Assembly (NCBI GenBank): GCA_035506575.1
Contig: DATJPD010000174.1
Coordinates: 1 to 64,000, forward strand
Origin: DATJPD01 sp035506575
GTDB taxonomy: Bacteria; Pseudomonadota; Alphaproteobacteria; CACIAM-22H2
Direction of reading: 5' to 3'
Length of the DNA: 64,000 nucleotides
Of the stretch, positions 51,496-60,215 are shown in pieces (the stretch's first letter is position 1; every line of letters begins with the position of its first letter). The notes under the pieces are model-generated. The model searched no databases and was not told the origin of the DNA. It worked only from the letters and a program-made list of their open reading frames with translations. A program made the translations under genes and the position numbers.

Positions 51496-51888
51496 TCAGC
51501 TCTCGCCGACCACGGCGACCGGCTGGATCTCGACCATCATCTCGGGTTTTGCGAAGCCGGCGCAGGTGATCAGGGCGCTCGCCGGAAATCCGTTCGGGAA
51601 ATACTGTTTGCGCAGCTCGACGAAGCGGTCCCCGTGGCGCGCGTCGATGATGAACACCGTCATCGTGACGATGTCGGTGAGGTTGCCGCCGGCCTCGGCG
51701 AGGGTGCGGGCCAGGTTCTTGAACGACTGATCGACCTGCGCGTCGAAATCGCCGGCCAGAGACATGCCCTTGTCGTCATGTGTCGCCCCATGCCCCGCGA
51801 CCCAGATGACCGTACCCCCTCGCGTGACCACGGCGGGCGAGAATGCGCGGGCCTTCTGCCAGGTTCCCTCGACGTAACGGCGCGGCAT
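51496..51888 (-). CDS. RidA-family protein lacking the catalytic Arg
   Basis: This 130-residue protein has the YjgF/RidA fold: VTRGGTVIWVAGHGAT, FDAQVDQSFKNLARTLAEAGGNLTDIVTMTVFI and GFAKPEMMVEIQPVAV. The family's imine-hydrolysing Arg in the P-A-R-S/T position is Ser here (GFPASALITCAG). It therefore belongs to the Rid groups thought not to deaminate 2-aminoacrylate. It is divergent from the lyase gene at 52063 with 174 bases between them, and may act in the same catabolic route. Confidence 0.83.
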   Translation of the reverse strand: MPRRYVEGTWQKARAFSPAVVTRGGTVIWVAGHGATHDDKGMSLAGDFDAQVDQSFKNLARTLAEAGGNLTDIVTMTVFIIDARHGDRFVELRKQYFPNGFPASALITCAGFAKPEMMVEIQPVAVVGES

Positions 51889-52062
51889 GTGGTCCTCCCG
51901 TTATGGCGCGTCCATAACTGTCTGGCGCGCGCGTCCTCTGTGTCAATGTTGCGCTGCGTTGCCGGCCCTTCGGGCCCGCCGACGGGCGTGAGCCGGCCGG
52001 CTTGCCGGGGGAGCGGGCGCCACTTAGAGTGCGCGCGCATCTTTCAGGAGGTCCTTCAGCCC

Positions 52063-53409
52063 ATGAGCGCCAGCCTCATCGATTCCGAGGTCTTTCGTCA
52101 CATCTTCACCACGGAGGCGATGCGGCGCGTCTTCTCGGACGAGGCACGGGTCCAGTACTATCTCGACATCGAGGCCGCACTCGCGCGCGTGCAGGGGCGG
52201 CTCGGCATCATCCCGCCGAACGCGGCCGACGAGATCGTCCGGCACTGCAACGCCGCCCAGTTCGACATGGCGAAGCTCAAGGCGCAGACCGAGCGCATCG
52301 GCTATCCGGTGCTGCCGGTGGTCCAGCAGCTCGTGGCGTTGTGCAAGGACGGCCTTGGCGAATGGTGCCATTGGGGTGCGACCACCCAGGACATCACCGA
52401 CACCGCGACGGTGCTGCAGATCCGGGATGCGCTGAAGCTCATCGAGCAGGACGTCGACGCGATCGCGGAGTCGCTCGCCGGCCTCGCGCGCAAATATCGC
52501 GACACGCCGATGGCCGGCCGCAGCAACCTGCAGCAGGCGGTTCCCATCACCTTCGGCTACAAGATGGCCGTGATCCTGGCCGGCATGGAGCGCCACCGCG
52601 AGCGGCTCAAGCAGCTGCGCCCGCGGGTGCTGGTGGGCGAGTTCGGCGGCGCCTGCGGCAATCTGAACTCGCTGGGCACGCGCGGGCTCGAGGTGCAGGA
52701 GGGGCTGATGAAGGAGCTCGGCCTCGGACAGCCCGAGATCGCCTGGCATACCGTGCACGACCGCATGGCCGAGGTGGGCTGCTTCCTCGGGCTCGTCACC
52801 GGCACGGTCAACAAGTTCGCGACCGACGTGAAGCTGATGATGCAGACCGAGGTCGAGGAGGTGTTCGAGCCCTTCCACGAAGGCCGCGGGTCGAGCAGCA
52901 CGATGCCGCAGAAGCGCAACCCGATCTCGACCCTCTACATCACGGCGTGCACCGCGATGGTGCGCCAGCTCGTGCCCGCCCTGCTCAACGCGATGGACCA
53001 GGATCACGAGCGCGCGACCGGCAACTGGGAGATCGAGTGGCTCGCCATGCCCGAGATCTTCTGCTACGCCGCCGGCGCCCTGTCCCAGGCGCGGTTCCTG
53101 GTGGGCGGCCTGCAGGTGAACCCAGACCGGATGCGCACCAACCTCGACGCGACGCGCGGCCTCATCGTGTCCGAGGCGGTCATGATGGGGCTTGGGCCCT
53201 ATCTGGGCCGCCAGCGCGCGCACGACCTCGTCTATGACATCTGCCGCAAGGTGATCGCGACCGGCCGGCCGTTCCTCGACCTGCTCGCCGAGGACCGCGA
53301 GATCTCGCAGCACGTGAACCGCGCCGCCCTCGCGAAACTCGTCGACCCCGCGAATTATCTTGGCCAGGCCGGCGAGATGGTCGACCGCGTCCTGGCGCGA
53401 CGGGGCTGA
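52063..53409 (+). CDS. Argininosuccinase/fumarase-superfamily lyase (adenylosuccinate lyase / carboxymuconate cycloisomerase-like)
   Basis: This 448-residue, homotetrameric-type lyase has the superfamily signature SSTMPQKRNPIS (catalytic Ser loop) and WGATTQDITDTATVLQIRDAL with the TxQDI block. EFGGACGNLNSLG is also seen. Cycloisomerase-like members cleave or form C-N or C-O bonds; this is nearer the CMLE/PcaB-like and aspartase-like branch than PurB. ATG 52063 has AGGAGG 12 bases before. It lies 19 bases before ypeA and opposite a RidA-like gene. Its substrate is not known; an imine or carboxylated intermediate would fit the RidA neighbour. Confidence 0.83.
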   Translation: MSASLIDSEVFRHIFTTEAMRRVFSDEARVQYYLDIEAALARVQGRLGIIPPNAADEIVRHCNAAQFDMAKLKAQTERIGYPVLPVVQQLVALCKDGLGEWCHWGATTQDITDTATVLQIRDALKLIEQDVDAIAESLAGLARKYRDTPMAGRSNLQQAVPITFGYKMAVILAGMERHRERLKQLRPRVLVGEFGGACGNLNSLGTRGLEVQEGLMKELGLGQPEIAWHTVHDRMAEVGCFLGLVTGTVNKFATDVKLMMQTEVEEVFEPFHEGRGSSSTMPQKRNPISTLYITACTAMVRQLVPALLNAMDQDHERATGNWEIEWLAMPEIFCYAAGALSQARFLVGGLQVNPDRMRTNLDATRGLIVSEAVMMGLGPYLGRQRAHDLVYDICRKVIATGRPFLDLLAEDREISQHVNRAALAKLVDPANYLGQAGEMVDRVLARRG

Positions 53410-53428
53410 ACGTTCCGGAGGCGTGCTT

Positions 53429-53851
53429 ATGGGGCTGACCATCCGGCCCGCTGTCCCGGAAGACGAAGCCGGCGTCATAGACCTGTGGCGGGCCTGCGAT
53501 CTGGTCGCGAGCTACAACGATCCCGCCGCCGATTTCCGGTTCGCGAGGGCCGGCGCGTGCTCCGACGTGCTGGTCGGTGAAGACGAGAGCGGCCGCATCA
53601 GCGGCAGCGTCATGGTCGGGCACGACGGTCACCGGGGTTGGCTCTACTACGTCGCCTCCAGCCCTCGCACACGCGGAAAGGGGATCGGGCGCCAGATGGT
53701 GCAGGCCGCCGAGGAGTGGCTGCGGCAGAGAGGCGTCGTCAAAGCCCAGCTCATGGTGCGCGAGACAAACACCCGGGTTGTCTCCTTCTACGAGAACCTG
53801 GGCTTCGAAGTCGCCCCGCGGGTGCTCATGAGCAAGTGGCTGCGCCGCTAG
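53429..53851 (+). CDS. ypeA: GNAT-family acetyltransferase YpeA
   Basis: This 140-residue GNAT enzyme has IRPAVPEDEAGVIDLWRACDLVASYNDPAADFRFA at the N-terminus and GSVMVGHDGHRGWLYYVASSPRTRGKGIGRQMV as acetyl-CoA site. KAQLMVRETNTRVVSFYENLGFE is also typical of YpeA. ATG at 53429 has GGAGGCGTG upstream. Function of YpeA is not established. It overlaps the convergent sulfatase end by 4 bases. Confidence 0.87.
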   Translation: MGLTIRPAVPEDEAGVIDLWRACDLVASYNDPAADFRFARAGACSDVLVGEDESGRISGSVMVGHDGHRGWLYYVASSPRTRGKGIGRQMVQAAEEWLRQRGVVKAQLMVRETNTRVVSFYENLGFEVAPRVLMSKWLRR

Positions 53852-55170
53852 GCGGTCGCGGTCGGCATGTCGCTGCGGTCGAAGACGAGCGACACGCGTG
53901 CGTCCGGATGCAGCTCGGGCATGGTCGCAGCCCACGCCTCGTACTTGGCCCGCAGCTCGGCGAGGCGCTCGGGATAGCGTCTGATGAGATTGGCCCGCTC
54001 GCGGCTGTCCTTTGACAGGTCGAACAGGTACTCGATCCCGTCGACGTGGAGATACTTCCAGCTCCCGGCACGGCAGGCGCGCTGGCTGCGGTGCTTCATG
54101 CGCCAGAACAGCTCGCGCGGCGTGACCTTGGACGGATCGGCCAGCAGCGGCAGCAGGTTCAGCCCGTCGAGCGGATAGTCCGGATGCGCGGCAACGCCCG
54201 CGGCGGCGAGGAAGGTCGCCGGCCAGTCCATGGTGATTGCGATCTGCTCGGTCACGCGCCCCGCCGGGATGACCGCCGGCCAGTGCGCCAGCAGGGGCAC
54301 GCGGATGCCGCCTTCGAGCAGGTCCATTTTTTCGCCGACGAACGGCCAGTTGTCGGAGAAGCGCTCGCCGCCGTTGTCGCTGGTGAAGACGGTGAGGGTA
54401 TTGTCGGCAACGCCGTTCTCTCGCAGGGCGGCGAGGATCTGGCCGATGCCCTCGTCCATGTGCCGGATCATCGTGTGATAGGTCTGCAAGCTGCCGCCGT
54501 CCACGTGATGGATCGCCTTGCCGATCCGCCGCGATTCCGCTTCATCTTCGCGCGTCTCCCACGGCCAGTGCGGGGCCGTGTAGTGGACGCTGAGAAGGAA
54601 CGGCGCTTCCGCGCCCTTCTGCCGGCCGATGAACTCGACGGCGCGCTGGCTGATCAGGTCGGTCATGTAGCCGATGCGATGTGTCTCGGCGCCGTTCTCG
54701 TACAGATCGTGCACACCCGCGCGGTCGCAATGGGAAAAGTAGTCGATGCCGCCGCCGAGCGGGCCGAAATGCTCCTGGTAGCCGCTCTTGAGCGGGCCGA
54801 AATGCGGCGGATAGCCGAGGTGCCATTTGCCGGCGAGCGCCGTCGTGTACCCGGCCCCGCGCAGGAGCGAGGGCAGGGTGGGATGGGCCGGCGGCAGACC
54901 GAGGTCGTCGCGCCCGCGCGCCACGCCGGACAAGGGCTCGTCGAGGGCGCCGCGCAGCCGGTACTGGTAACGGCCGGTGATCAGCGCAAAGCGGGTCGGC
55001 GAGCACACCGGCGAGTTCGAGTAGCCCTCGGTGAAGCGCAGGCCCTCGGCGGCCATGCGGTCGAGCTCGGGCGTCGCCTGGACGCGCGCGCCGTAGGAGC
55101 CGACATCGGAATAGCCGAGATCGTCGGCCATGATGAAGACGAAATTGGGGCGCGCCTGGGTCATGGGCAT
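53848..55170 (-). CDS. Type I sulfatase
   Basis: This 440-residue arylsulfatase-family enzyme has PNFVFIMADDLGYSDVGSYG (metal Asp16/17) and the formylglycine signature CSPTR (C56-R60). SVHYTAPHWPWE and LTVFTSDNGGERFSDNW follow with the remaining metal residues. The cysteine needs conversion to formylglycine by a sulfatase-modifying enzyme, which is not in the window. There is no signal peptide, so activity is cytoplasmic. It is the last gene of the minus-strand operon that starts with ubiD, only 4 bases after a Bug gene. This suggests that the imported substrate carries sulfate. Confidence 0.9.
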   Translation of the reverse strand: MPMTQARPNFVFIMADDLGYSDVGSYGARVQATPELDRMAAEGLRFTEGYSNSPVCSPTRFALITGRYQYRLRGALDEPLSGVARGRDDLGLPPAHPTLPSLLRGAGYTTALAGKWHLGYPPHFGPLKSGYQEHFGPLGGGIDYFSHCDRAGVHDLYENGAETHRIGYMTDLISQRAVEFIGRQKGAEAPFLLSVHYTAPHWPWETREDEAESRRIGKAIHHVDGGSLQTYHTMIRHMDEGIGQILAALRENGVADNTLTVFTSDNGGERFSDNWPFVGEKMDLLEGGIRVPLLAHWPAVIPAGRVTEQIAITMDWPATFLAAAGVAAHPDYPLDGLNLLPLLADPSKVTPRELFWRMKHRSQRACRAGSWKYLHVDGIEYLFDLSKDSRERANLIRRYPERLAELRAKYEAWAATMPELHPDARVSLVFDRSDMPTATA

Positions 55171-55174
55171 GCGC

Positions 55175-56134
55175 TCAATCCGCGTGGAAGCCGGAGGCGC
55201 GGATCACCGGGCCCCATTTGTCGTAGTCCGCCTTGAGGATGGCCGCGAGCTTGTCCGGCCCGTAGCCGGTCGGCTCGAGCCCGAGCGTCTTGAGCTTCTG
55301 CTGAATATCGGGCGCGTGGACGGCATCGACCGCGGCGCGCGCCAGCTTCTCGACGGCGTCCTTGGGGGTGCCCGACGGTGCGAACAGCGCGTACCAGGCC
55401 GAGCCCTCGATGTCGTAGCCGCTTTCCTTGAACGTCGGCACGTCGGGAAAGTCGGGCGAGCGCGTGGCGCCCGAGCTCGCGAGGATGCGGCCCTTGCCGG
55501 CCTGCGCGAGGGTTCCGAGGTCGGCGATCGGCAGCACCGCCGCCGGAATTTCGCCGCTGTACAGCGCTTCGATGACGTTGGCGGTCCCTTTGTACGGCAC
55601 GTGGACAAGCGTGAGGCCGGCGGTGTGCGCGAACATCAGCCCGAAGAAATGCGGCAGGCTGCCGGTCGCGGCGGAGGCGAAGTTGCCGTAGTTCCCGCCC
55701 TGCTTGGCGAGGGCCACGTAGTCGGCGAGGGTCTTGGCCGGGACATTCGCTCCGACCCCGAGCGCCAGCTGGAAGGCGGCGACGTGCGCCACCGGCGCGT
55801 AATCCTTGAACGGGTCGTAGCCGAGCTTCTGGTAGGAGAACGGATACGCGACCATCGTGGCGAGGGGCGTCATCAGCACGGTCGACCCGTCGGCCGGCGC
55901 ATTCTTCACCAGCATGTTGGCGAGGATCCCGCCCGCGCCGGGCTTGTTTTCGACCAGGACGGTCCGCGCGAGAGAGGCATGCATCTTGTCGGCGACGAGC
56001 CGCGTCACGATGTCGCTGCTCGCCCCCGGCGGAAAGCCAAGGATGATGTGCAGCGGCTTGTCCTCGGACCGTGCGGTGCCGGTCAGCGCCGCCGCAAGAA
56101 GGATCGCTGCGATAATTCTGCTGCCCCTGATCAT
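55175..56134 (-). CDS. Bug-family (TctC) substrate-binding protein
   Basis: This 319-residue periplasmic protein has a Sec signal (IIAAILLAAALTGTARSED). PLHIILGFPPGASSDIVTRLVADKM, VENKPGAGGILANMLVKNAPADGSTVLM and LTLVHVPYKGTANVIEALYSGEIPAAV follow. It is a sibling, not a close copy, of the next gene. It lies immediately before the sulfatase and after another Bug gene. No cognate permease is nearby. Confidence 0.9.
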   Translation of the reverse strand: MIRGSRIIAAILLAAALTGTARSEDKPLHIILGFPPGASSDIVTRLVADKMHASLARTVLVENKPGAGGILANMLVKNAPADGSTVLMTPLATMVAYPFSYQKLGYDPFKDYAPVAHVAAFQLALGVGANVPAKTLADYVALAKQGGNYGNFASAATGSLPHFFGLMFAHTAGLTLVHVPYKGTANVIEALYSGEIPAAVLPIADLGTLAQAGKGRILASSGATRSPDFPDVPTFKESGYDIEGSAWYALFAPSGTPKDAVEKLARAAVDAVHAPDIQQKLKTLGLEPTGYGPDKLAAILKADYDKWGPVIRASGFHAD

Positions 56135-56164
56135 CTGTGCGTTTCTCCTCGTCTCATCATCTTG

Positions 56165-57130
56165 TTATTCGCTCGTGATATGTGCCGCCTCTATGACCTT
56201 CCGCCATTTCACGAGATCGGCCGTGACGCGCTGCTGAACGGCGGGGCCGTCGAGCCACAGGGGCTCGATGCCGGCGTCGCTCAGCCGGCTCTGGAGGGCG
56301 GGATCATCATACGCCTTGCGCAAGGCTTGACGCAGGGATGCGATCATCGGTGCGGGCGTGCCTGCCGGAGCCAGGAACGCATACCAGGTCGTGATCTGAA
56401 GGCCGGGCCATGTCGCAGCAAGCGGCTTTACATCGGGCAGTTGCGGCAGCGGCTTGGCGCCGGTGACGGCGAGCGCCACGAGCTTGCCTGCCCGGATGTG
56501 CGGCAGCAGGACCAGGACCGGGCCGCAGAAGAGCTGCACTTCGCCCGATAGCACGGCCTCGGTCGCGGGGCCTGCGCCGCGATATGGGACATGGGAGAGC
56601 TTGATGCCCGCCTCCAGACCGATCATCTCGCTGCACAGCTGACCGGGAGAGCCATTTCCGGCGGACGCGTAGTTGATGGCGCCGGGCTTAGCCTTCGCCG
56701 CGGCGACGAGATCGGCCATCGTCTTGAAGCCGCTTCCGGCGGAGGCGGCCAGGATATTACTGTCCTCGCCGACCGCGGCGACCGGCTCGAAATCCTTCAC
56801 CGGATCATAAGGCACCTTCACCAGGGGCGGCGCCTTCACGAGCGGCAGATCGGGCGAGCTCAGGAGCGTGTAGCCGTCCGGTGTCGCGTGCGCAACGACG
56901 GCCGCGCCCAGCGTGCCGGTGGCACCCGGCCGGTCTTCGACGACAAACGTCTGACCCAGCTGTTCCGACAGCTTCTGGCTGTATACGCGCGCGAGAGTGT
57001 CCGATGGCCCGGGCGGGAAGGGCACCACCACCTTTACCGAGTGCGATGGGTAGGTTTGGCCCTGGCTCGCGGCGGAGCCCAGCGAAATCGCCAAGATAGC
57101 GGCGGCACCAACGCGAAGCAGCTTCGACAC
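56165..57130 (-). CDS. Bug-family (TctC) substrate-binding protein
   Basis: This 321-residue periplasmic protein has a Sec signal (AAAILAISLGSAASQGQ) and Bug motifs: VKVVVPFPPGPSDTLARVYSQKL, VVEDRPGATGTLGAAVVAHATPDGYTL, AGIKLSHVPYRGAGPATEAVLSGEVQ. It lies 20 bases after the rhodanese gene and 30 bases before another Bug gene. Two receptors in one operon suggest related ligands. Confidence 0.9.
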   Translation of the reverse strand: MSKLLRVGAAAILAISLGSAASQGQTYPSHSVKVVVPFPPGPSDTLARVYSQKLSEQLGQTFVVEDRPGATGTLGAAVVAHATPDGYTLLSSPDLPLVKAPPLVKVPYDPVKDFEPVAAVGEDSNILAASAGSGFKTMADLVAAAKAKPGAINYASAGNGSPGQLCSEMIGLEAGIKLSHVPYRGAGPATEAVLSGEVQLFCGPVLVLLPHIRAGKLVALAVTGAKPLPQLPDVKPLAATWPGLQITTWYAFLAPAGTPAPMIASLRQALRKAYDDPALQSRLSDAGIEPLWLDGPAVQQRVTADLVKWRKVIEAAHITSE

Positions 57131-57150
57131 GGTTTACGGTTCCCTTCTCG

Positions 57151-58767
57151 TTATCGCCTTTGTACCGCCCGCGACAGGAAGCGGCACGTGCCGTCGCGCT
57201 TGATGCGGTCGATCAGGTCGATCTCCCAGGCCAGGTAGTCCTGCATGGCGGCGCCGATGCCCGCCGCGCGCTCGTAGGGCTTCAGCCAGGCGTCGATCGG
57301 CTCGTCGGCCATGCGCGCATCGCCCGCCTCGACCGGGTGGCCGGCCCGTGTCCACGCGGCGTTGCCGCCGGCAAGGCAGCGCACGGGGGCTGCCACGAGC
57401 CCCTTTGCCTCATCCACCGCAAGGCTCGCAAGTACGCCGTCCTCCGAGGTCAGGACGACGGTGCCCGTGAGCGTGATTTTGGGGAGCGCGGCGGCGAGAC
57501 GCGAGCGGATTGCGAACCACGCGCCGGTAATGTGCCCGGCGCGATAGGCGCGGCTCGTGGACACATCGATGATGGTCGCCTCGCCGCGGTCGATCAGGCC
57601 GCGCAGCGCCGCGGCATCGATGCACGCGTCCGGCCGGTCGACGTCGCCCAGGACCGGGGGCGTCGGCATGCTCGTCTCGGTTCCGCGCTCGGCCAGGACG
57701 AAAACGTCGCGCCAGCCCATCTGGCGCAGCCACGAGCCGGTCATCAGCGCGCGGACCTCCTTGTCATCCACGAGCACGATCCGGGCACCCAGCGTGCCCA
57801 CATACAGATCGGTCGCCTGCACGAGCTGCCCGCCGGGTGCGGAGACCGCACCCGGGACATGGCCGGCGCGATACTCGTCCGGATCCCGCACATCGAAGAG
57901 GTACACCGTTCGTGCGCCCGCTTCGGCTTGAAAGCGCTCCAACGTGTCGCGGTCGATGCGCACCACCCCGTACGCGTCGGCGACGCGCGCCGCAGCACCC
58001 TTCGCCCAGGCGAGCGCCCCGGGCGAGGGTGGAGGAGCCCTTCGGTTCTGTCCCGTCTCGCAGGTGAAGCCGGCCAGGTTCCAGCCCATCGTGCCGTTGC
58101 GCAGCGCCACGACCTTGTTGGGCACGCCCGCGTTGATCAGCGACTGCGCGCCGATAATGCTGCGCGTGCGTCCGGCACAATTGACCACGATCGTGGTCTC
58201 CGGCGAGGCAGCCAGATCGCGGGCCCGCAGCACCAGCTCCGCCCCCGGCACGTCGATGCCGGTGGGGATGCTCATCTTCGAATATTCGTCGAACGGCCGG
58301 CTGTCGAGGACGACGAGATCCGTCCTGTTGCGCAGCAGCCGCTCGAGCTCCTGCGGCTCGATGCTCGGCGTGCCGCTGTCGTGCTCGACGAACTCGCCGA
58401 ACGCCTTGCTGGGCACGTGGACGCCCGAGAAAAGCTCGTGGCCGGACGCGGCCCAGCCGGCCACGCCGCCGCGCAGGATCGAAAGGTCCGTATAGCCGTG
58501 CCCGCTCAGGACCTCGGCGGCGCGTCCGGCGAGCTTTTCGCCATCATCGCACAGCACGATGCGGGTGCCGCGCCGCGGCACGAGCGCCGGTACGCGCAGC
58601 TCGAGGCGGCTCAACGGGGTTGAGCGCGCATGCAGGAGATGGCTCTGCGAATAGATCAACTCCTCGCGAACATCGAGGAGGGCGAGCTCGCGCCCGTCGT
58701 CCAGCATCGCGCGGAGCTGTTGCGGATCGACCGCGCCGATCCGGGCCCGGACTTGGGCTGCGGTCAC
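57151..58767 (-). CDS. Four-domain rhodanese-like protein
   Basis: This 538-residue soluble protein has four consecutive rhodanese folds (about 15-115, 135-240, 270-375 and 390-490). A persulfide-forming Cys is present in domain 1 (C73 in IVLCDDGEK) and domain 2 (C197 in VVNCAGRTRSI, the best matching loop). Domains 3 (VLVDDKEVRA) and 4 (VLTSEDGVLA) lack Cys. The C-terminal helix region (AMQDYLAWEIDLIDRIKRDGTC) ends in a further Cys. Single and double rhodaneses are common; four domains are not. It overlaps the cysteine-dioxygenase-like gene by 4 bases, so sulfur handling is the likely role. Confidence 0.85.
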   Translation of the reverse strand: MTAAQVRARIGAVDPQQLRAMLDDGRELALLDVREELIYSQSHLLHARSTPLSRLELRVPALVPRRGTRIVLCDDGEKLAGRAAEVLSGHGYTDLSILRGGVAGWAASGHELFSGVHVPSKAFGEFVEHDSGTPSIEPQELERLLRNRTDLVVLDSRPFDEYSKMSIPTGIDVPGAELVLRARDLAASPETTIVVNCAGRTRSIIGAQSLINAGVPNKVVALRNGTMGWNLAGFTCETGQNRRAPPPSPGALAWAKGAAARVADAYGVVRIDRDTLERFQAEAGARTVYLFDVRDPDEYRAGHVPGAVSAPGGQLVQATDLYVGTLGARIVLVDDKEVRALMTGSWLRQMGWRDVFVLAERGTETSMPTPPVLGDVDRPDACIDAAALRGLIDRGEATIIDVSTSRAYRAGHITGAWFAIRSRLAAALPKITLTGTVVLTSEDGVLASLAVDEAKGLVAAPVRCLAGGNAAWTRAGHPVEAGDARMADEPIDAWLKPYERAAGIGAAMQDYLAWEIDLIDRIKRDGTCRFLSRAVQRR

Positions 58768-59300
58768 GTCGCCTGCTGCGGTGTCATCTGCGTGATCTTG
58801 CCGGCACGGTCGAACATGATGCGCGGGATGCGGTCGAGATTGGTGCCGGTTACGCGCACGAAACAGGAGCTCGCAGGGTAGTTGATCGCGTGGATCTTGC
58901 CGTCCTGGAAGATGCCGGCGTGCCCGGGCATGAGCCGGTACTGCTTGGCCACCTCGAGCTTGCCGTGCGCGGGGTCCGAGCCGTCGTCGAGGCGCTCGAA
59001 TTCGGTCATGTCGGTGTATTCCGTCGCCTGGCCGTAGATCGCCCAGGACTTGCCATGGTCGTGCGGCAGGCCCGCGCGCGGCTTCTCATTGAGGTGCGCC
59101 AGGACCTGGAAACCGAGCTCTTTGTCCTCGTAGAGCAGGTGCAGGCCGCGGGGTGCCTCGACACAGTAGCGCTGCACGAAGTCCCGGTTGCGAAGCAGCT
59201 GCTCCAGGCGCTTCCGCACCTCCTCGCGGCCCTTGGGGCCGGGGTCACGCTTGAGGATGGCGTGGCACTCGGTGGTGAATTGCTCGAGATCGTAAGACAT
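58764..59300 (-). CDS. Cysteine-dioxygenase-like cupin protein
   Basis: This 178-residue protein has a helical N-terminus (MSYDLEQFTTECHAILKRD) and a cupin barrel. Iron-ligand candidates are H-D-H in AGLPHDHGKSWAIYG and a later His (KIHAINYPASSCFVRVTG). The pattern LHLLYEDKELGFQVLAHL resembles thiol dioxygenases and their uncharacterised relatives. The open frame continues upstream into the hydrolase gene, but ATG 59300 starts the domain and has GGAGAG before it. Its neighbours are rhodanese and alpha/beta hydrolase. Thiol oxidation is plausible but not proven. Confidence 0.72.
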   Translation of the reverse strand: MSYDLEQFTTECHAILKRDPGPKGREEVRKRLEQLLRNRDFVQRYCVEAPRGLHLLYEDKELGFQVLAHLNEKPRAGLPHDHGKSWAIYGQATEYTDMTEFERLDDGSDPAHGKLEVAKQYRLMPGHAGIFQDGKIHAINYPASSCFVRVTGTNLDRIPRIMFDRAGKITQMTPQQAT

Positions 59301-59311
59301 GGGGTCTCTCC

Positions 59312-60193
59312 TCAGCGCGTGATCTGAACTCCCACCATCGCACGCGGGTCGCGCTTGGGCCATTTGCCGAGCTCGACCGCGTGCAGGAACTTCGCGACTT
59401 GGTGGTTGAACTCGTCGGGGTCCTCGAGGTTGATGGCATGGCCGCAATTCGGCATGACCACGAGGCCGGCGGTCGGGATCGCGCGCTTCATCATCATGTC
59501 GGGCTCGAGGCACGCCCAGTCCTCGTCGCCGGTCATGATGAGGGTGGGCACGGTCACCACCTTGAGCTTGTCGACCAGGTCGAACAGCGAGGGCCGGCGC
59601 TTCTGTACGCCGCGTAAGGTGTTGGCCGAGCCGCGCGCCGAGTGCTCGCTCATCTGCTTGAAGAATTCTGCCCAGCCGCGCGGGTCCTTGTTCTGGAGCT
59701 GCACCCGCGTCGCATTGTTGCCCGCGTAGGCCTCGCAGGCCTGCGGCATCGAGAGCGTATCGAAGCGCTTGGCCGCGGCTTCCGAATCGTCGGCGAATTT
59801 CTGGCGCGCGTCGGGCGAGGCGCCATAGCCGCAGCCCGCGACGACGAGCGAGCGGGCGCGCTGCGGATAGGCCATGCCGAAATGCACCGTGGCGAAGCCG
59901 CCCATGGAAAGGCCGATCACGTGCGCCTTGTCGATCTTCAGCGCATCCAGCACCGAGCGTACGTCGTCGCGCGCGCGGTCCTGCGAATAGCGCTCCCCAT
60001 CCTCGGGCACGTCCGACGGCGGATAGCCGCGGGCATTGTAGGTGATGCAGCGATAGTGCCGCGCGAAGTAGCGCACCTGCGGCTCCCACGACCGATGGTC
60101 GCCCGCGAACTCGTGCACGAAGACGATCGGGGTGCCGGTGCCGGTCTCCTCGTAATAGAGCTTCACGCCATCGTCGGTCGTCAGGTGCGGCAT
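59312..60193 (-). CDS. Alpha/beta-fold hydrolase
   Basis: This 293-residue hydrolase has GVKLYYEETGTGTPIVFVHEFAGDHRSWEPQV with the oxyanion site, the nucleophile elbow GLSMGGFATVH (Ser at about 96), and the acid in LIMTGDEDWACLE. The closing His is in NCGHAINLEDPDEFN. ATG 60193 has GGGAGGG before it. It lies 11 bases after the cysteine-dioxygenase-like start and 22 bases after ubiD. The substrate is probably a ring-cleavage or ester intermediate of the operon (inference). Confidence 0.86.
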   Translation of the reverse strand: MPHLTTDDGVKLYYEETGTGTPIVFVHEFAGDHRSWEPQVRYFARHYRCITYNARGYPPSDVPEDGERYSQDRARDDVRSVLDALKIDKAHVIGLSMGGFATVHFGMAYPQRARSLVVAGCGYGASPDARQKFADDSEAAAKRFDTLSMPQACEAYAGNNATRVQLQNKDPRGWAEFFKQMSEHSARGSANTLRGVQKRRPSLFDLVDKLKVVTVPTLIMTGDEDWACLEPDMMMKRAIPTAGLVVMPNCGHAINLEDPDEFNHQVAKFLHAVELGKWPKRDPRAMVGVQITR

Positions 60194-60215
60194 CGAGCCC
60201 TCCCTCGTTTGGCTT

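Noticed and set aside
51403..52062. N-terminal extension of the lyase over the RidA-like gene
   Set aside because: No binding site and antisense to a recognisable RidA fold; ATG 52063 begins the lyase domain.
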